A stretch of DNA of 42,763 nt, taken from positions 14,824 to 57,586 of the forward strand of contig NZ_VMQS01000007.1 of NCBI RefSeq assembly GCF_007625055.1. The letters are read 5' to 3'. How positions within the stretch are numbered: position 1 is the first letter of the stretch; the number at the start of each line of letters is the position of its first letter. The translations under genes were made by a program, and so were the position numbers. The notes under the pieces are model-generated. The model was not told where the DNA came from, did not search any database, and worked only from the letters and a program-made list of their open reading frames with translations. Shown piece by piece: positions 10,117 through 18,425 of the stretch. The DNA comes from Halomonas sp. (GTDB lineage Bacteria; Pseudomonadota; Gammaproteobacteria; Pseudomonadales; Halomonadaceae).

Positions 10117-10321
10117 GTTGATTCTGACTTATTCGCAGGATTGGAAGTAGTTGTGACATGCTACTGTGCAGCACTGGTATGGAACGGCGTTGTAAAGCTG
10201 AGTGGGCGGGGTCGTATGAAAACACGCAACGTGTCTTCATTGGGTAAGGCGGTAGTGGTCTTGTCGGCGGCGAAGTTTACGTCCACTCTCGCATGATAAC
10301 TGAAAAAAAGTGTCATAAGCC

Positions 10322-10350
10322 TGGACAAGACACAGCAAAATCGGTAATAT
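10322..10350 (+). promoter_or_regulatory. Promoter of the tRNA-Ser/tRNA-Arg operon
   Basis: A -35 TGGACA (10322-10327, five of six matches) is 17 bp from a -10 TAATAT (10345-10350). The next nine bases are nearly all G/C, the discriminator type of stringently controlled stable-RNA promoters. The tRNA-Ser gene begins 18 bp after the -10. Confidence 0.65.
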
Positions 10351-10367
10351 TCGCGCCGTGCCGTTAA

Positions 10368-10460
10368 GGAGAGGTGGCCGAGTGGCTGAAGGCGCTCCCC
10401 TGCTAAGGGAGTATAGGGTTTGTAGCCCTATCGAGGGTTCGAATCCCTCTCTCTCCGCCA
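10368..10460 (+). tRNA. tRNA-Ser (anticodon GCU)
   Basis: 93-nt class II tRNA with a complete cloverleaf. The acceptor stem is GGAGAGG paired with TCTCTCC, and the anticodon stem is CTCCC/GGGAG. The loop CTGCTAA places anticodon GCT at 10402-10404. It has a long variable arm (TATAGGGTTTGTAGCCCTA region), T-loop GTTCGAATC, and encoded CCA at 10458-10460. It reads AGC/AGU. First gene of a three-tRNA operon downstream of csrA, matching E. coli serV-argV order. Confidence 0.97.
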
Positions 10461-10488
10461 TATGGCACAGTTCGGTCTGGATCAATAT

Positions 10489-10565
10489 GCGCCCGTAGCT
10501 CAGCTGGATAGAGTATCTGACTACGAATCAGAGGGTCGGAGGTTCGAATCCTCCCGGGCGCGCCA
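10489..10565 (+). tRNA. tRNA-Arg (anticodon ACG), copy 1
   Basis: 77-nt cloverleaf with acceptor GCGCCCG/CGGGCGC and anticodon stem TCTGA/TCAGA. The loop CTACGAA gives anticodon ACG at 10523-10525, whose A is expected to be edited to inosine to read CGU/CGC/CGA. CCA is encoded. It follows tRNA-Ser after 28 bp with no terminator between. Confidence 0.97.
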
Positions 10566-10619
10566 TTCCAGCTTTAGATCCTGAACTTATCGAGTTTATA
10601 CACCTGAACGTTTTGTTAA

Positions 10620-10696
10620 GCGCCCGTAGCTCAGCTGGATAGAGTATCTGACTACGAATCAGAGGGTCGGAGGTTCGAATCCTCCCGGGCGCGCCA
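10620..10696 (+). tRNA. tRNA-Arg (anticodon ACG), copy 2
   Basis: Identical over all 77 nt to the copy at 10489-10565, separated from it by 54 bp of unrelated sequence. It ends with encoded CCA, followed 8 bp later by the operon terminator. Confidence 0.97.
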
Positions 10697-10703
10697 GATT
10701 CAT

Positions 10704-10732
10704 AACCCGCTTTCTGTTGAAAGCGGGTTTTC
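10704..10732 (+). terminator. Rho-independent terminator of the tRNA operon
   Basis: A perfect 11-bp stem (AACCCGCTTTC/GAAAGCGGGTT) has a TGTT loop at 10715-10718 and a short T-run at 10728-10731. Confidence 0.88.
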
Positions 10733-10799
10733 TGATTGTATTGTTCATAGAAGTACTTCTTGCCCTTTTGCGATCCTGTCTGGATATCGAATCGCCCGG

Positions 10800-10895
10800 T
10801 TAACGTTTTCCTGTAGCTGGATCAGCTGTCGCTCGCGGCTGATCCTGCGATCGTGTAGCGCCCTCTCGCCTATCGGCGTCAGGGCGCTTTTTTTT
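10800..10895 (+). ncRNA. Candidate small RNA with its own terminator
   Basis: No open reading frame is apparent here, yet the stretch has ordered structure. An 8-bp hairpin (GGATCAGC at 10819-10826, GCTGATCC at 10838-10845) overlaps an alternative 5-bp hairpin (AGCTG/CAGCT at 10815-10827), and a strong intrinsic terminator follows. The tRNA operon already terminates at 10732, so a second plus-strand terminator needs another transcript. The 5' end is a guess and only a weak promoter (TTGCCC 10760, GATATC 10783) is visible. Confidence 0.25.
10857..10895 (+). terminator. Strong orphan rho-independent terminator
   Basis: AGCGCCCT (10857-10864) pairs with AGGGCGCT (10881-10888), with an inner CGCC/GGCG stem in the loop, followed by eight T. 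The T-run overlaps the stop codon of convergent dusC. On the minus strand no T-run follows the stem, so it does not serve dusC well. Confidence 0.85.
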
Positions 10896-11952
10896 ATACA
10901 TGGGTCGTTATATCCGGTGTTTGTACCAGAGCTTTATGCGGTTTTCTTTCAGAGACTCCACTGCTTGCAAGAGCCTGCAGCAGATCGTCAAGTCGAGTGA
11001 TGCGTTTGAGATGTTGGAAGTGCGCATTTGCCTCAGCGTTGCCCTTGCGCATCTGTGCCAGCCATTGTTTGACCAAAGAGGTAACTACTTTTTCAGGCAG
11101 TTTCTGGCATTGTAAGTCTGCGTAGGTGCAGAGAGTCTCGGCGCGCATCCGCCATGTGGTTTCCGGCAGGCGCTGACCGGTAGCTTGCCAATGACGAATG
11201 CGTGGAGCCAGCCAGGGGTCGGCAAGAGCGGCACGGCCAAGCATGACATCATCGCAGCCTGAAAGAGTGCGTGCCTTCCAGTAATCTTCCAGTGTCCATA
11301 TATCGCCGTTCGCCACGACGGGGATCTTGATGTGCTGGCGTATTCGACCAATCCACTCCCAGTGGGCGGGAGGGCGGTAGCCTTCATCCCGTGTGCGGCC
11401 ATGAACTACCAGCTGGGAAGCACCTCCCGCCTGTGCGGCCTGGGCGCACGCAACGGCTTGAAGGCGGTTGGAAAAGCCCAGTCGTATCTTGGCTGTCACT
11501 GGGATGTCGCCATCCAGTGCATCAGCCACCGCGCGGACAGCATCGAAAACCCTTTCAGGATCACGTAACAGGGCCGCGCCACCATCGTGGCGGTTGACAA
11601 GTTTGGCAGGGCAGCCAAAATTCATGTCAATGCTCAGCGCTCCCAGTTCACGTGCTTGACGCGCGTTAGCAGCAAGTGTCAGCGGGTCTGAGCCAAGCAG
11701 CTGCAAATGTACAGGGACGCCGCTAGGTGTTGCCACGGGTGACTGTTTTAATGATTGCAGGAGCTCCGGGCAGTGCTTGTAGAACACACGGGGAGGCAGG
11801 CGAGCATCAATGACACGTACAAATTCGGTAACCGTCCAGTCAAATCCGGCTTCGCGGGTCAGGAGATCACGTGTCAGAGCATCAATGACACCTTCCATTG
11901 GGGCTAGGCCTATTCTGCCTTTATGTAGTAAATTAACAACGTTGACTTCCAC
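10894..11952 (-). CDS. dusC: tRNA-dihydrouridine(16) synthase DusC
   Basis: FMN-dependent reductase making dihydrouridine in the tRNA D-loop; 352 residues. It matches E. coli DusC from GLAPMEGVIDALTRDLLT onward, including TEFVRVIDARLPPRVF, the catalytic Cys114 in NFGCPAKLVN, LVVHGRTRDEGY and PVVANGDIW. The C-terminal helical domain contains VKQWLAQMRKGNAEANAHFQH. The start is a GTG at 11952: a TAG lies directly upstream in frame and the next ATG is inside the FMN-binding strand. No clear Shine-Dalgarno site is seen. About 35 residues longer than E. coli DusC, mostly at the C-terminus. Assignment to DusC rather than DusA/DusB is from sequence resemblance. Confidence 0.92.
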   Translation of the reverse strand: MEVNVVNLLHKGRIGLAPMEGVIDALTRDLLTREAGFDWTVTEFVRVIDARLPPRVFYKHCPELLQSLKQSPVATPSGVPVHLQLLGSDPLTLAANARQARELGALSIDMNFGCPAKLVNRHDGGAALLRDPERVFDAVRAVADALDGDIPVTAKIRLGFSNRLQAVACAQAAQAGGASQLVVHGRTRDEGYRPPAHWEWIGRIRQHIKIPVVANGDIWTLEDYWKARTLSGCDDVMLGRAALADPWLAPRIRHWQATGQRLPETTWRMRAETLCTYADLQCQKLPEKVVTSLVKQWLAQMRKGNAEANAHFQHLKRITRLDDLLQALASSGVSERKPHKALVQTPDITTHV

Positions 11953-12070
11953 TATGGCGCCATTGCATTCGAATCTGAGTATGGCAGTTTAGTGTACCAT
12001 TTTTATTGCGCCATTCATGGCTTCACCTCTTTTTGCTGGTCAACAAGGCTTGAGACGAGGAGTGACTCTG

Positions 12071-12328
12071 ATGCAAGATAATGACTTACTGACGGAAGGC
12101 CTCGCCCTGATGGCGCTAGGCATGGGGTTTGTATTTGTTTTCCTTACAATTCTGGTAATCACTGTAACGCTGATGTCGATTGTGATCAGGCGCTTTCAGC
12201 CTGCCACTGTCAATTCGCCCTTACAGAACACGCCAAAGGCCAAGCCTGCTGCTGTCGGGCAAAACGATGAAGCCATGGCGGTTATCAGCGCTGCTGTGCA
12301 TCGTTATCGTCGCCATAAGGGGCGCTAG
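12071..12328 (+). CDS. oadG: Oxaloacetate decarboxylase gamma subunit
   Basis: Small membrane subunit of the Na+-pumping oxaloacetate decarboxylase, holding the alpha and beta subunits together. As called it has 85 residues: a short N-terminus, one membrane segment at about 13-37 (LMALGMGFVFVFLTILVITVT), then a polar tail ending in HRYRRHKGR. The open frame extends upstream to 12017, but GAGGAG at 12057-12062 lies 8 bases before the ATG at 12071, which gives the typical OadG N-terminus. First gene of oadGAB. 165 bp separate it from oadA without a clear terminator. Confidence 0.88.
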   Translation: MQDNDLLTEGLALMALGMGFVFVFLTILVITVTLMSIVIRRFQPATVNSPLQNTPKAKPAAVGQNDEAMAVISAAVHRYRRHKGR

Positions 12329-12493
12329 AGAAAGGCGGGTATTGTTTGCTTGCTAAGCTACGTAAATTAATTACATGATGGGCGCCAGACAAGCGCCTCC
12401 GGCTAAGCTCGGGCGGATACGGCAACGGGTTGTCCAATACCCCCCTCTTACGATCCATTTCTACTGATTCACTTGCCAATGCGAGAAAACGTC

Positions 12494-14302
12494 ATGAAAG
12501 AGACGAAGCGCCCTTTGGGTATTACTGATGTCGTGCTGCGCGACGCCCACCAGTCGCTTTTTGCCACCCGGATGCGCCTGGATGACATGCTGCCGATTGC
12601 AGAAAAGCTTGACCGGGTAGGTTTCTGGTCGCTGGAGTCCTGGGGCGGCGCCACCTTTGATGCCTGTATACGCTATCTTGGCGAAGACCCGTGGGAGCGG
12701 ATTCGCGCCCTGAAAGAAGCGATGCCCAACACGCCACAGCAGATGCTGTTGCGGGGGCAGAATATTCTGGGGTATCGCCATTATGCAGATGACGTCGTGG
12801 ACCGCTTTGTCGAGCGCGCCAAGACGAATGGTGTCGATGTCTTTCGCGTATTTGACGCGATGAATGATCCACGCAATCTTGAACGTGCCATCAAGGCAGT
12901 ACGTAACGTCGAGGGACATGCTCAGGGTACCATTTCATACACGGTAAGCCCGGTACATACTCTGGATAGCTGGGTGGATCTGGCCAAGACCATCGCCGAT
13001 ATGGGGGCAGATTCCCTTGCTATCAAGGATATGGCCGGGCTGTTGACGCCTTACACAGCGTTTGATCTGGTCACCCGCCTGAAGCAGGAACTGTCGATAC
13101 CGGTGCATATGCAGTGTCACGCCACGACAGGGCTTTCAACATCGACGATTCTCAAGGCAATGGAAGCCGGTATCGATAACGTCGATACCGCCATTTCGTC
13201 GATGTCAATGACCTATGGCCATAGCCCAACCGAATCTGTAGTGGCCATGCTTAAGGAGACTGACCGAGATACCGGCCTTGACCTTGAGCTGCTTGAAGAC
13301 ATTGCGGGTTACTTCCGTGAAGTGCGCAAGAAGTACGCGGCGTTTGAAGGCTCTCTGAAAGGTATTGATTCGCGGATACTGGTGGCTCAGGTGCCGGGTG
13401 GCATGTTGACCAATATGGAAGGTCAGTTGAAGGAACAGGGCGCGGGTGACAGGCTTGATGATGTGCTGAATGAAATTCCCCGCGTGCGTGAAGATCTGGG
13501 CTTCATTCCTCTGGTGACGCCAACCTCTCAGATTGTGGGGACCCAGGCGGTGATGAACGTGATGATGGGCGAACGCTACAAATCCATTTCCAAGGAAGTT
13601 CAGGCACTTTTAAAAGGTGAGTATGGGGCTGCCCCGGCGCCTTTTAACGACGAACTGCAAAAACGTGTTCTTGAGGGCGGCGAGCCGATTACCTGTCGTC
13701 CGGCCGATAATCTCCAGCCAGAAATGGACAAGCTGAAAGCGGAGCTTGAGGAAAAAGCCAAGGCAGAAGACATTCGTCTGGCAGAGGGTGAGCGTCAGGT
13801 AGACGACGTGCTGACCTATGCGCTTTTCCCGCAGATTGGCCTCAAGTTTCTGAAAAATCGAGATAATCCGGATGCCTTTGAGCCTGTGCCGCAGGCACAG
13901 GATAGCAAGGGTCCAGGTGTGCCTGCTAAAACCCAGGTGGCTGAAACACCGGCAGTTTCGCATGAACCTGAAACCTATACTGTCAAGCTGAATGGTAAAG
14001 CCTATGTGGTAGAGGTGGCTGAGGGTGGCGAGATCGCTGACGTTCAGCAGCAGAGTGAAGCGCCTTCATCAGCGGCATCGCCTGCCCCCAGTGGCGAGGC
14101 TATTAACGCACCGCTGGCCGGTAATATCTTCAAAGTCAATGTCAGGCCGGGTGATGTCGTGGCAGCGGGTGATGTGGTCATCATTCTTGAAGCCATGAAA
14201 ATGGAAACCGAAGTGCGTGCCTCGAGTGGCGGTACGGTATCCGCCGTGAAAGTCAGTGAGGGCGATAGTGTCTCCGTTGGCGATGCACTGATCGAACTCT
14301 AA
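12494..14302 (+). CDS. oadA: Oxaloacetate decarboxylase alpha subunit (biotin carrier)
   Basis: Cytosolic carboxyltransferase plus biotin carrier; 602 residues as called. The TIM-barrel opens with [20 protein letters not shown] and includes [10 protein letters not shown] and the metal-ligand segment MQCHATTG. The PYC/OADA conserved region runs to about 460. A linker of low complexity is followed by a biotinyl domain with EAMKMETEV, biotinylated Lys569 being 33 residues from the end. The ATG at 12494 is chosen over upstream TTG 12473 and ATG 12479 because the protein then begins [12 protein letters not shown], close to family practice; its ribosome-binding site is weak. oadB follows 14 bp later. 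Confidence 0.95.
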   Translation: MKETKRPLGITDVVLRDAHQSLFATRMRLDDMLPIAEKLDRVGFWSLESWGGATFDACIRYLGEDPWERIRALKEAMPNTPQQMLLRGQNILGYRHYADDVVDRFVERAKTNGVDVFRVFDAMNDPRNLERAIKAVRNVEGHAQGTISYTVSPVHTLDSWVDLAKTIADMGADSLAIKDMAGLLTPYTAFDLVTRLKQELSIPVHMQCHATTGLSTSTILKAMEAGIDNVDTAISSMSMTYGHSPTESVVAMLKETDRDTGLDLELLEDIAGYFREVRKKYAAFEGSLKGIDSRILVAQVPGGMLTNMEGQLKEQGAGDRLDDVLNEIPRVREDLGFIPLVTPTSQIVGTQAVMNVMMGERYKSISKEVQALLKGEYGAAPAPFNDELQKRVLEGGEPITCRPADNLQPEMDKLKAELEEKAKAEDIRLAEGERQVDDVLTYALFPQIGLKFLKNRDNPDAFEPVPQAQDSKGPGVPAKTQVAETPAVSHEPETYTVKLNGKAYVVEVAEGGEIADVQQQSEAPSSAASPAPSGEAINAPLAGNIFKVNVRPGDVVAAGDVVIILEAMKMETEVRASSGGTVSAVKVSEGDSVSVGDALIEL

Positions 14303-14316
14303 GAGGTTTTCGTACT

Positions 14317-15639
14317 ATGGATAAGTTAATCACGTTATGGGAAGGCTCAGGGCTTTATAACCTTGAGCTGGGTCAGGCGGCGATGATTGTGGTTGGGCTC
14401 CTGTTGCTTTATCTGGCAATCCATAAGAAGTTTGAGCCTCTGCTATTGGTACCCATTGGTTTCGGCGGCATATTGGCCAATATTCCTGAAGCGGGCCTGG
14501 CCATTTCAGCGCTTGACCAGGCTATTGACGTTGCCAAGCCAGCGGTCTTGCAGCAGCTCGCACAGGCCCTGGGGGTGGTTCTCAACCCACTGGATGATGT
14601 TGAAAGTTGGCGTGAAGTGCTGAAAAGTGTCGCTTATGGCGATACATCAGCAGAGGCACTGCGTGCTGCCAGAGATATTGCCACCAACGTTGGGTACAGC
14701 GATGGCATGCTTTACAGCTTTTATAGCGTGGCCATTGCCTCCGGTATTGCACCTTTGCTGATTTTCATGGGCGTAGGGGCGATGACCGATTTCGGGCCGC
14801 TGCTCGCCAATCCGCGTACCCTATTTCTGGGGGCTGCTGCCCAATTTGGTATTTTCGCTACTCTGTTTGGTGCCGTAGCGCTTAGCTCAATGGGCATCAT
14901 GGACTTTTCGCTCAATCAGGCGGCAGCTATCGGTATTATTGGCGGGGCTGATGGGCCAACCTCCATTTATGTGGCCAGCGTACTGGCGCCTGAATTGTTG
15001 GGGGCCATTGCGGTTGCTGCCTATGCCTACATGGCTCTGGTGCCCTTGATTCAGCCGCCGATCATGCGCCTTTTAACCTCGCAAAAAGAACGTGAGATCA
15101 CCATGACGCAGCTGCGTCCTGTGTCAAAACTGGAAAAAATTGTCTTCCCGCTGATGCTATTGGTGCTGGTGGCACTCTTTCTGCCAGATGCGGCACCGTT
15201 GCTGGGAATGTTCTGTTTTGGCAATCTGATGCGCGAGTGCGGCGTAGTAGAGCGCCTTGCCGATACGGCCCAGAACGCATTGATCAACATAGTGACGATC
15301 GTATTGGGACTTTCAGTTGGTTCCAAGTTAATGGCAGAAAGTTTCCTGTCGGTAGAAACCCTGGGTATTCTGGGTCTGGGAATGGTGGCATTTGCCATCG
15401 GGACATCAGCGGGGGTCCTGATGGCCAAGCTGATGAATCTGGTGAGCCGGATGCCGATCAACCCCTTGATCGGGGCGGCAGGTGTGTCGGCTGTTCCGAT
15501 GGCAGCCCGAGTCGCTAACAAGGTTGGGCTTGAGTCCAACCCTCATAACTTCCTGCTGATGCACGCCATGGGGCCCAACGTGGCCGGCGTGATTGGTTCT
15601 GCGGTTGCCGCTGGCGTGATGATCAAGTACCTGGGGTAA
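14317..15639 (+). CDS. oadB: Oxaloacetate decarboxylase beta subunit (Na+ pump)
   Basis: Integral membrane subunit that decarboxylates carboxybiotin and exports Na+; 440 residues, about nine to eleven membrane segments. Characteristic stretches are [30 protein letters not shown], the [13 protein letters not shown] motif with the conserved Asp, and [19 protein letters not shown] near the C-terminus. AGAGG lies 10 bases before the ATG. It completes oadGAB, which fits a Na+ economy in a salt-adapted bacterium. A terminator follows at 15705. Confidence 0.96.
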   Translation: MDKLITLWEGSGLYNLELGQAAMIVVGLLLLYLAIHKKFEPLLLVPIGFGGILANIPEAGLAISALDQAIDVAKPAVLQQLAQALGVVLNPLDDVESWREVLKSVAYGDTSAEALRAARDIATNVGYSDGMLYSFYSVAIASGIAPLLIFMGVGAMTDFGPLLANPRTLFLGAAAQFGIFATLFGAVALSSMGIMDFSLNQAAAIGIIGGADGPTSIYVASVLAPELLGAIAVAAYAYMALVPLIQPPIMRLLTSQKEREITMTQLRPVSKLEKIVFPLMLLVLVALFLPDAAPLLGMFCFGNLMRECGVVERLADTAQNALINIVTIVLGLSVGSKLMAESFLSVETLGILGLGMVAFAIGTSAGVLMAKLMNLVSRMPINPLIGAAGVSAVPMAARVANKVGLESNPHNFLLMHAMGPNVAGVIGSAVAAGVMIKYLG

Positions 15640-15704
15640 AGTCATTGGAGTAGAAGGTCTTACACCCTGGTAGCGTGAACGTTTTGCTTCAGGACAATTG
15701 AAAG

Positions 15705-15741
15705 ACGGTATGTGCAGAGATTGCATATGCCGTATTTTTTT
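15705..15741 (+). terminator. Terminator of oadGAB
   Basis: A 12-bp stem with two G-U pairs (15705-15716 with 15722-15733) and a 5-base loop is followed by A and seven T. It lies between convergent oadB and the YigZ gene; A-residues before the stem might let it act weakly on the minus strand too. Confidence 0.8.
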
Positions 15742-15746
15742 GCCCG

Positions 15747-16379
15747 CTATGGTGAGGCAGTTTGGGAAGTGTCGATGACGACTGTGCTTTTGAGACGGTT
15801 TTCCAGGGGGCTGAGGTCAAGGGATCTGTCGCGTGGCCAACCGAGGGCCAGTCTGACGCCGTCGCCATCATAGTCAGCGCTGAGAACGGGCAGGGCATTT
15901 TCAGTGCACCAGGCGCGGACATCAGCCTCTTGGGCAAAGCTTAACCGTAAGGTTAGCGTGTCGCACTCAATGATTTCACGGGTGTGAATGCCGTCAAGCG
16001 CCTGGCTGACCGCCTGGGCGTAGGCTCGGGCCAGTCCGCCCGTTCCCAGCTTGATGCCACCAAAATAACGGATCACCACGCAGCCTATCTCACCGATACC
16101 ACTGCCGTTCAATACCTGGAACATGGGGCGACCCGCCGTGCCACCCGGTTCACCATCATCAGAAAAGCCGATGGCCGTCTGCTCGCCTGGAGGGCCGGCA
16201 ACAAAGGCGCTGCAGTGATGGCTGGCGTTGGGGTGAGCGGCTTTTGCGGCCGCTACCAGGGAGTGTAGAGCATCCGGAGAAGGTGTATGTGCCAGCCAGG
16301 CAATGAACTGACTTTTTTCAATGTCGATTTGATGGCTATGCCAACTATTCGCTTCCAGCGCGGGAACGGGATAACGCAT
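15747..16379 (-). CDS. yigZ: YigZ / IMPACT family protein
   Basis: 210 residues. The N-terminal UPF0029/IMPACT domain carries the family hallmarks: EIEKSQFIAWLAH-like start (IDIEKSQFIAWLAH), HCSAFVAG, FSDDGEPGGTAGRPMFQVL near 73-91, and VVIRYFGGIKLGTGGLARAYAQA near 100-122. A smaller C-terminal ferredoxin-like domain (UPF0029 C) follows. E. coli YigZ is of similar size; its biochemical role is not firmly known and eukaryotic IMPACT affects Gcn2 signalling. The ATG shares its A with the TAA of the upstream S24-like gene (TAATG), so the two are translationally coupled in one operon. Confidence 0.92.
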   Translation of the reverse strand: MRYPVPALEANSWHSHQIDIEKSQFIAWLAHTPSPDALHSLVAAAKAAHPNASHHCSAFVAGPPGEQTAIGFSDDGEPGGTAGRPMFQVLNGSGIGEIGCVVIRYFGGIKLGTGGLARAYAQAVSQALDGIHTREIIECDTLTLRLSFAQEADVRAWCTENALPVLSADYDGDGVRLALGWPRDRSLDLSPLENRLKSTVVIDTSQTASP

Positions 16380-16783
16380 TAATGCTCCGTTAGATAGTGT
16401 CCAACTCCCATGACAAGGTTAAGTACCTGAATGTCCTGATTGCGCAGGTGGATAGCAGGCATGCTGTCATCCTGCGCGAGCAGGTAGAGGCCATGGCGGT
16501 CAATGCTCAGGTGTTGTAGCTTGATCGGCTGATGATTGATTTCTGCGCTGACAGTTTCCTCGGCGGCGCCCGTCTGGCAGCGACGGATGATGATGACATC
16601 TCCATCATACAGGTCGCAATCCTGCATGCGATCACCGCGCACTCTGACAGCATAAGTGGTGTGTCGTCGTGTGGTATTTGCAGTGCAGGAAGGTGCTGAT
16701 TCCCTGCCTCTGTTCCATCCTCGGTTCACATGATGAGAAGAAGAGGGGGCATGGTCAACGGAAATGGCAGTCGTGGCGCTCAT
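16379..16783 (-). CDS. UmuD/LexA-like S24 protein lacking the catalytic serine
   Basis: 134 residues. From about 44 to the end it follows the UmuD/LexA C-terminal fold: YAVRVRGDRMQDCDLYDGDVIIIRR aligns with the strand, active-site turn and DGD loop of S24 peptidases, then PIKLQHL and a final VLNLVMGVGHYL. The usual GDSM turn reads GDRM, so Arg52 (CGC, one base from AGC) replaces the nucleophilic Ser. Lys88 in PIKLQHL is at the expected distance (36 residues; 37 in E. coli UmuD) and could be the general base. The N-terminal 40 residues are Ser/His/Arg-rich and show no Cys-Gly or Ala-Gly cleavage site and no DNA-binding helix-turn-helix. No umuC is next to it. GGAG lies 7 bases before the ATG. 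Two SOS-box-like repeats precede it. Predicted: non-cleaving UmuD'-like protein; function unknown. Confidence 0.8.
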   Translation of the reverse strand: MSATTAISVDHAPSSSHHVNRGWNRGRESAPSCTANTTRRHTTYAVRVRGDRMQDCDLYDGDVIIIRRCQTGAAEETVSAEINHQPIKLQHLSIDRHGLYLLAQDDSMPAIHLRNQDIQVLNLVMGVGHYLTEH

Positions 16784-16848
16784 TGATAGTCTCCAGCATC
16801 AGGGCGATGGACATAAGCAGGCGATCAGTCTACGGTCATGCTTAACTG

Positions 16849-16902
16849 ACATGTCTTTCTATACAGTACTTTCAGTATACATGGTTTTCTATACAGTTCC
16901 AG
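16849..16902 (-). promoter_or_regulatory. Promoter with two LexA-box-like repeats
   Basis: Two 18-bp near-identical direct repeats lie 30 bp apart (16849-16866 and 16879-16896). Read on the minus strand they are CTGT-N8-ACAT and CTGT-N8-CCAT, one perfect and one imperfect LexA half-site each, very like the E. coli umuDC box. A -10 TATACT (16879-16874) lies between them. One repeat fills the space up to a weak -35 (CTGGAA, 16902-16897) and the other covers the start region. This predicts SOS control of the S24-like gene and yigZ. Confidence 0.6.
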
Positions 16903-17033
16903 CAGCCGTTATATCTGGCTGTCAGGGTGCAGTTGCCCGTGTTACTGCGACCCGGCGCCGCAGTGGGTGACTGGCGGGATAGACGCTTTCCGTGTAAAGT
17001 TTGTTACATAATTAATTGTGTCTGGAGCGCGCC

Positions 17034-17654
17034 TTGAGTCTGTCCCTGCAAGCCCGCCACCTTGCCTGCGAGAGAGATGAACGCTGGCTCTTCAAGGGCC
17101 TTGATGTGGATATTTGCAGCGGTGAAGTTGTCCGGATCGAAGGGCCAAACGGCAGCGGCAAAACCACTTTATTAAAAATTCTTTCCGGGCAGTTGACTGA
17201 CTACCATGGTGAGCTGATCTGGAATGGTGAGGTCATGCGCCATGTGCGTGAACATTTCCTGGCCAATCTTTTGTATCTGGGTCACTCACCAGGCGTTAAG
17301 ACCGGATTAAGTGCACTCGAAAATCTGGCCTGGTACCAGGCGCTGGACGGCCAGCGGGATAATGAAGCTGCCGCCTGGGAAGCGCTGGAAAGTGTCGGGT
17401 TAGCCGGTTTTGAAGATGTACCTGCCGGTCAGCTTTCTGCTGGTCAGCAACGCCGTATTGCATTAGCCAGATTAACCCTGACGCCTCGTATTCTCTGGGT
17501 GCTGGATGAGCCATTCACTGCCATAGATCGCCACGGCGTAGCAGCACTTGAAGCGCAATTGGTCGCACACGCCAATAAGGGCGGCTGCGTTATCGTTACG
17601 ACACACCATGAGTTATCATCCTCACCCGCCTTGCGTCGTATTCAGCTTGGGTAA
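17034..17654 (+). CDS. ccmA: Heme exporter ATP-binding protein CcmA
   Basis: ATPase of the CcmABCD complex that releases holo-CcmE in cytochrome c maturation; 206 residues. Walker A GPNGSGKT is at 37-44, the ABC signature LSAGQQRR near 133-140, Walker B ILWVLDEP near 153-160, and the switch His in TTHHE. The frame opens at a TTG (17016), but TTG 17034 has GGAG at 17024-17027 six bases upstream and yields the usual MSLSLQARHL N-terminus, so it is chosen. A TTG start would lower translation. First gene of ccmABCDEFGHI; divergent from the S24-like gene. Confidence 0.93.
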   Translation: MSLSLQARHLACERDERWLFKGLDVDICSGEVVRIEGPNGSGKTTLLKILSGQLTDYHGELIWNGEVMRHVREHFLANLLYLGHSPGVKTGLSALENLAWYQALDGQRDNEAAAWEALESVGLAGFEDVPAGQLSAGQQRRIALARLTLTPRILWVLDEPFTAIDRHGVAALEAQLVAHANKGGCVIVTTHHELSSSPALRRIQLG

Positions 17655-17672
17655 TCATGAAGGAGAAAAGTG

Positions 17673-18413
17673 GTGTTGCAGCCTGAAACCGCGAAACTTG
17701 CCCCAGGTCTGAAGCCGCATCTGAAAGAACCGTCAGAAAATCTTTTATTGGCCCTCAAGGCAACACTCAAGCGCGATCTGGTGTTAATGCTACGTCGCCG
17801 TGGAGAAGTGCTGAATCCGCTGGTGTTTTTTGCCCTGGTCATTACGCTGTTTCCGATTGGTATCTCACCAGACCCTGAGTTGTTGGCGATCATAGCGCCG
17901 GGGCTCCTGTGGGTGGCGGCTTTATTGGCGGCACTTCTGTCACTGGATAGCCTGTTTCGCAGTGATTACGACGACGGTAGCCTGGAGCAGCTTTTGTTGG
18001 CCCCTCAGCCATTATCTGCATTAGCCTTGGCTAAAGTCGCGGTTCATTGGCTGCTAACAGGGCTTCCACTGGCGCTAATGGCGCCGATATTGGGTATAAT
18101 GTTAGCGCTTCCCGGGGGGAGTTATGTGGTTCTGGCTGTTTCACTGGCGCTGGGCAGCGCGATACTCAGCCTGATTGGTGCCATAGGCGCGGCCTTGACG
18201 GTTGGCCTGGCACGCGGTGGTGTGCTGTTATCCCTTTTGGTGCTGCCGCTTTATATACCGGTGCTCATTTTTGGGGCGGGTGCCGTTCAGGCGGCGATTG
18301 CCGGTGATCCAGTCACGGCCCATCTGGCCATTCTGGGGGCACTGCTGGCGGTGGCGCTGATGCTGGCACCCTGGGCAATTGCAGCATCATTGCGAATCAG
18401 TATTAACGGTTGA
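17673..18413 (+). CDS. ccmB: Heme exporter membrane protein CcmB
   Basis: Membrane subunit partnering CcmA; 246 residues with six predicted membrane segments. It closely resembles E. coli CcmB: NPLVFFALVITLFPIGISPDPELLAIIAPGLLWVAALL, then DDGSLEQLLLAPQP and GAALTVGLARGGVLLSLLVLPLYIPVLIF. It has about 24 extra N-terminal residues. AAGGAG at 17660-17665 is 7 bases before the GTG at 17673 and only 4 before GTG 17670, so 17673 is preferred. 18 bp after ccmA. Confidence 0.94.
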   Translation: MLQPETAKLAPGLKPHLKEPSENLLLALKATLKRDLVLMLRRRGEVLNPLVFFALVITLFPIGISPDPELLAIIAPGLLWVAALLAALLSLDSLFRSDYDDGSLEQLLLAPQPLSALALAKVAVHWLLTGLPLALMAPILGIMLALPGGSYVVLAVSLALGSAILSLIGAIGAALTVGLARGGVLLSLLVLPLYIPVLIFGAGAVQAAIAGDPVTAHLAILGALLAVALMLAPWAIAASLRISING

Positions 18414-18425
18414 GGGCACGCGAAC

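Noticed and set aside
10208..10300. Short frames between csrA and the tRNA operon (for example 26 codons from the ATG at 10216)
   Set aside because: No convincing ribosome-binding site or recognisable protein, and the stretch also contains a hairpin at 10216-10236 without terminator character.
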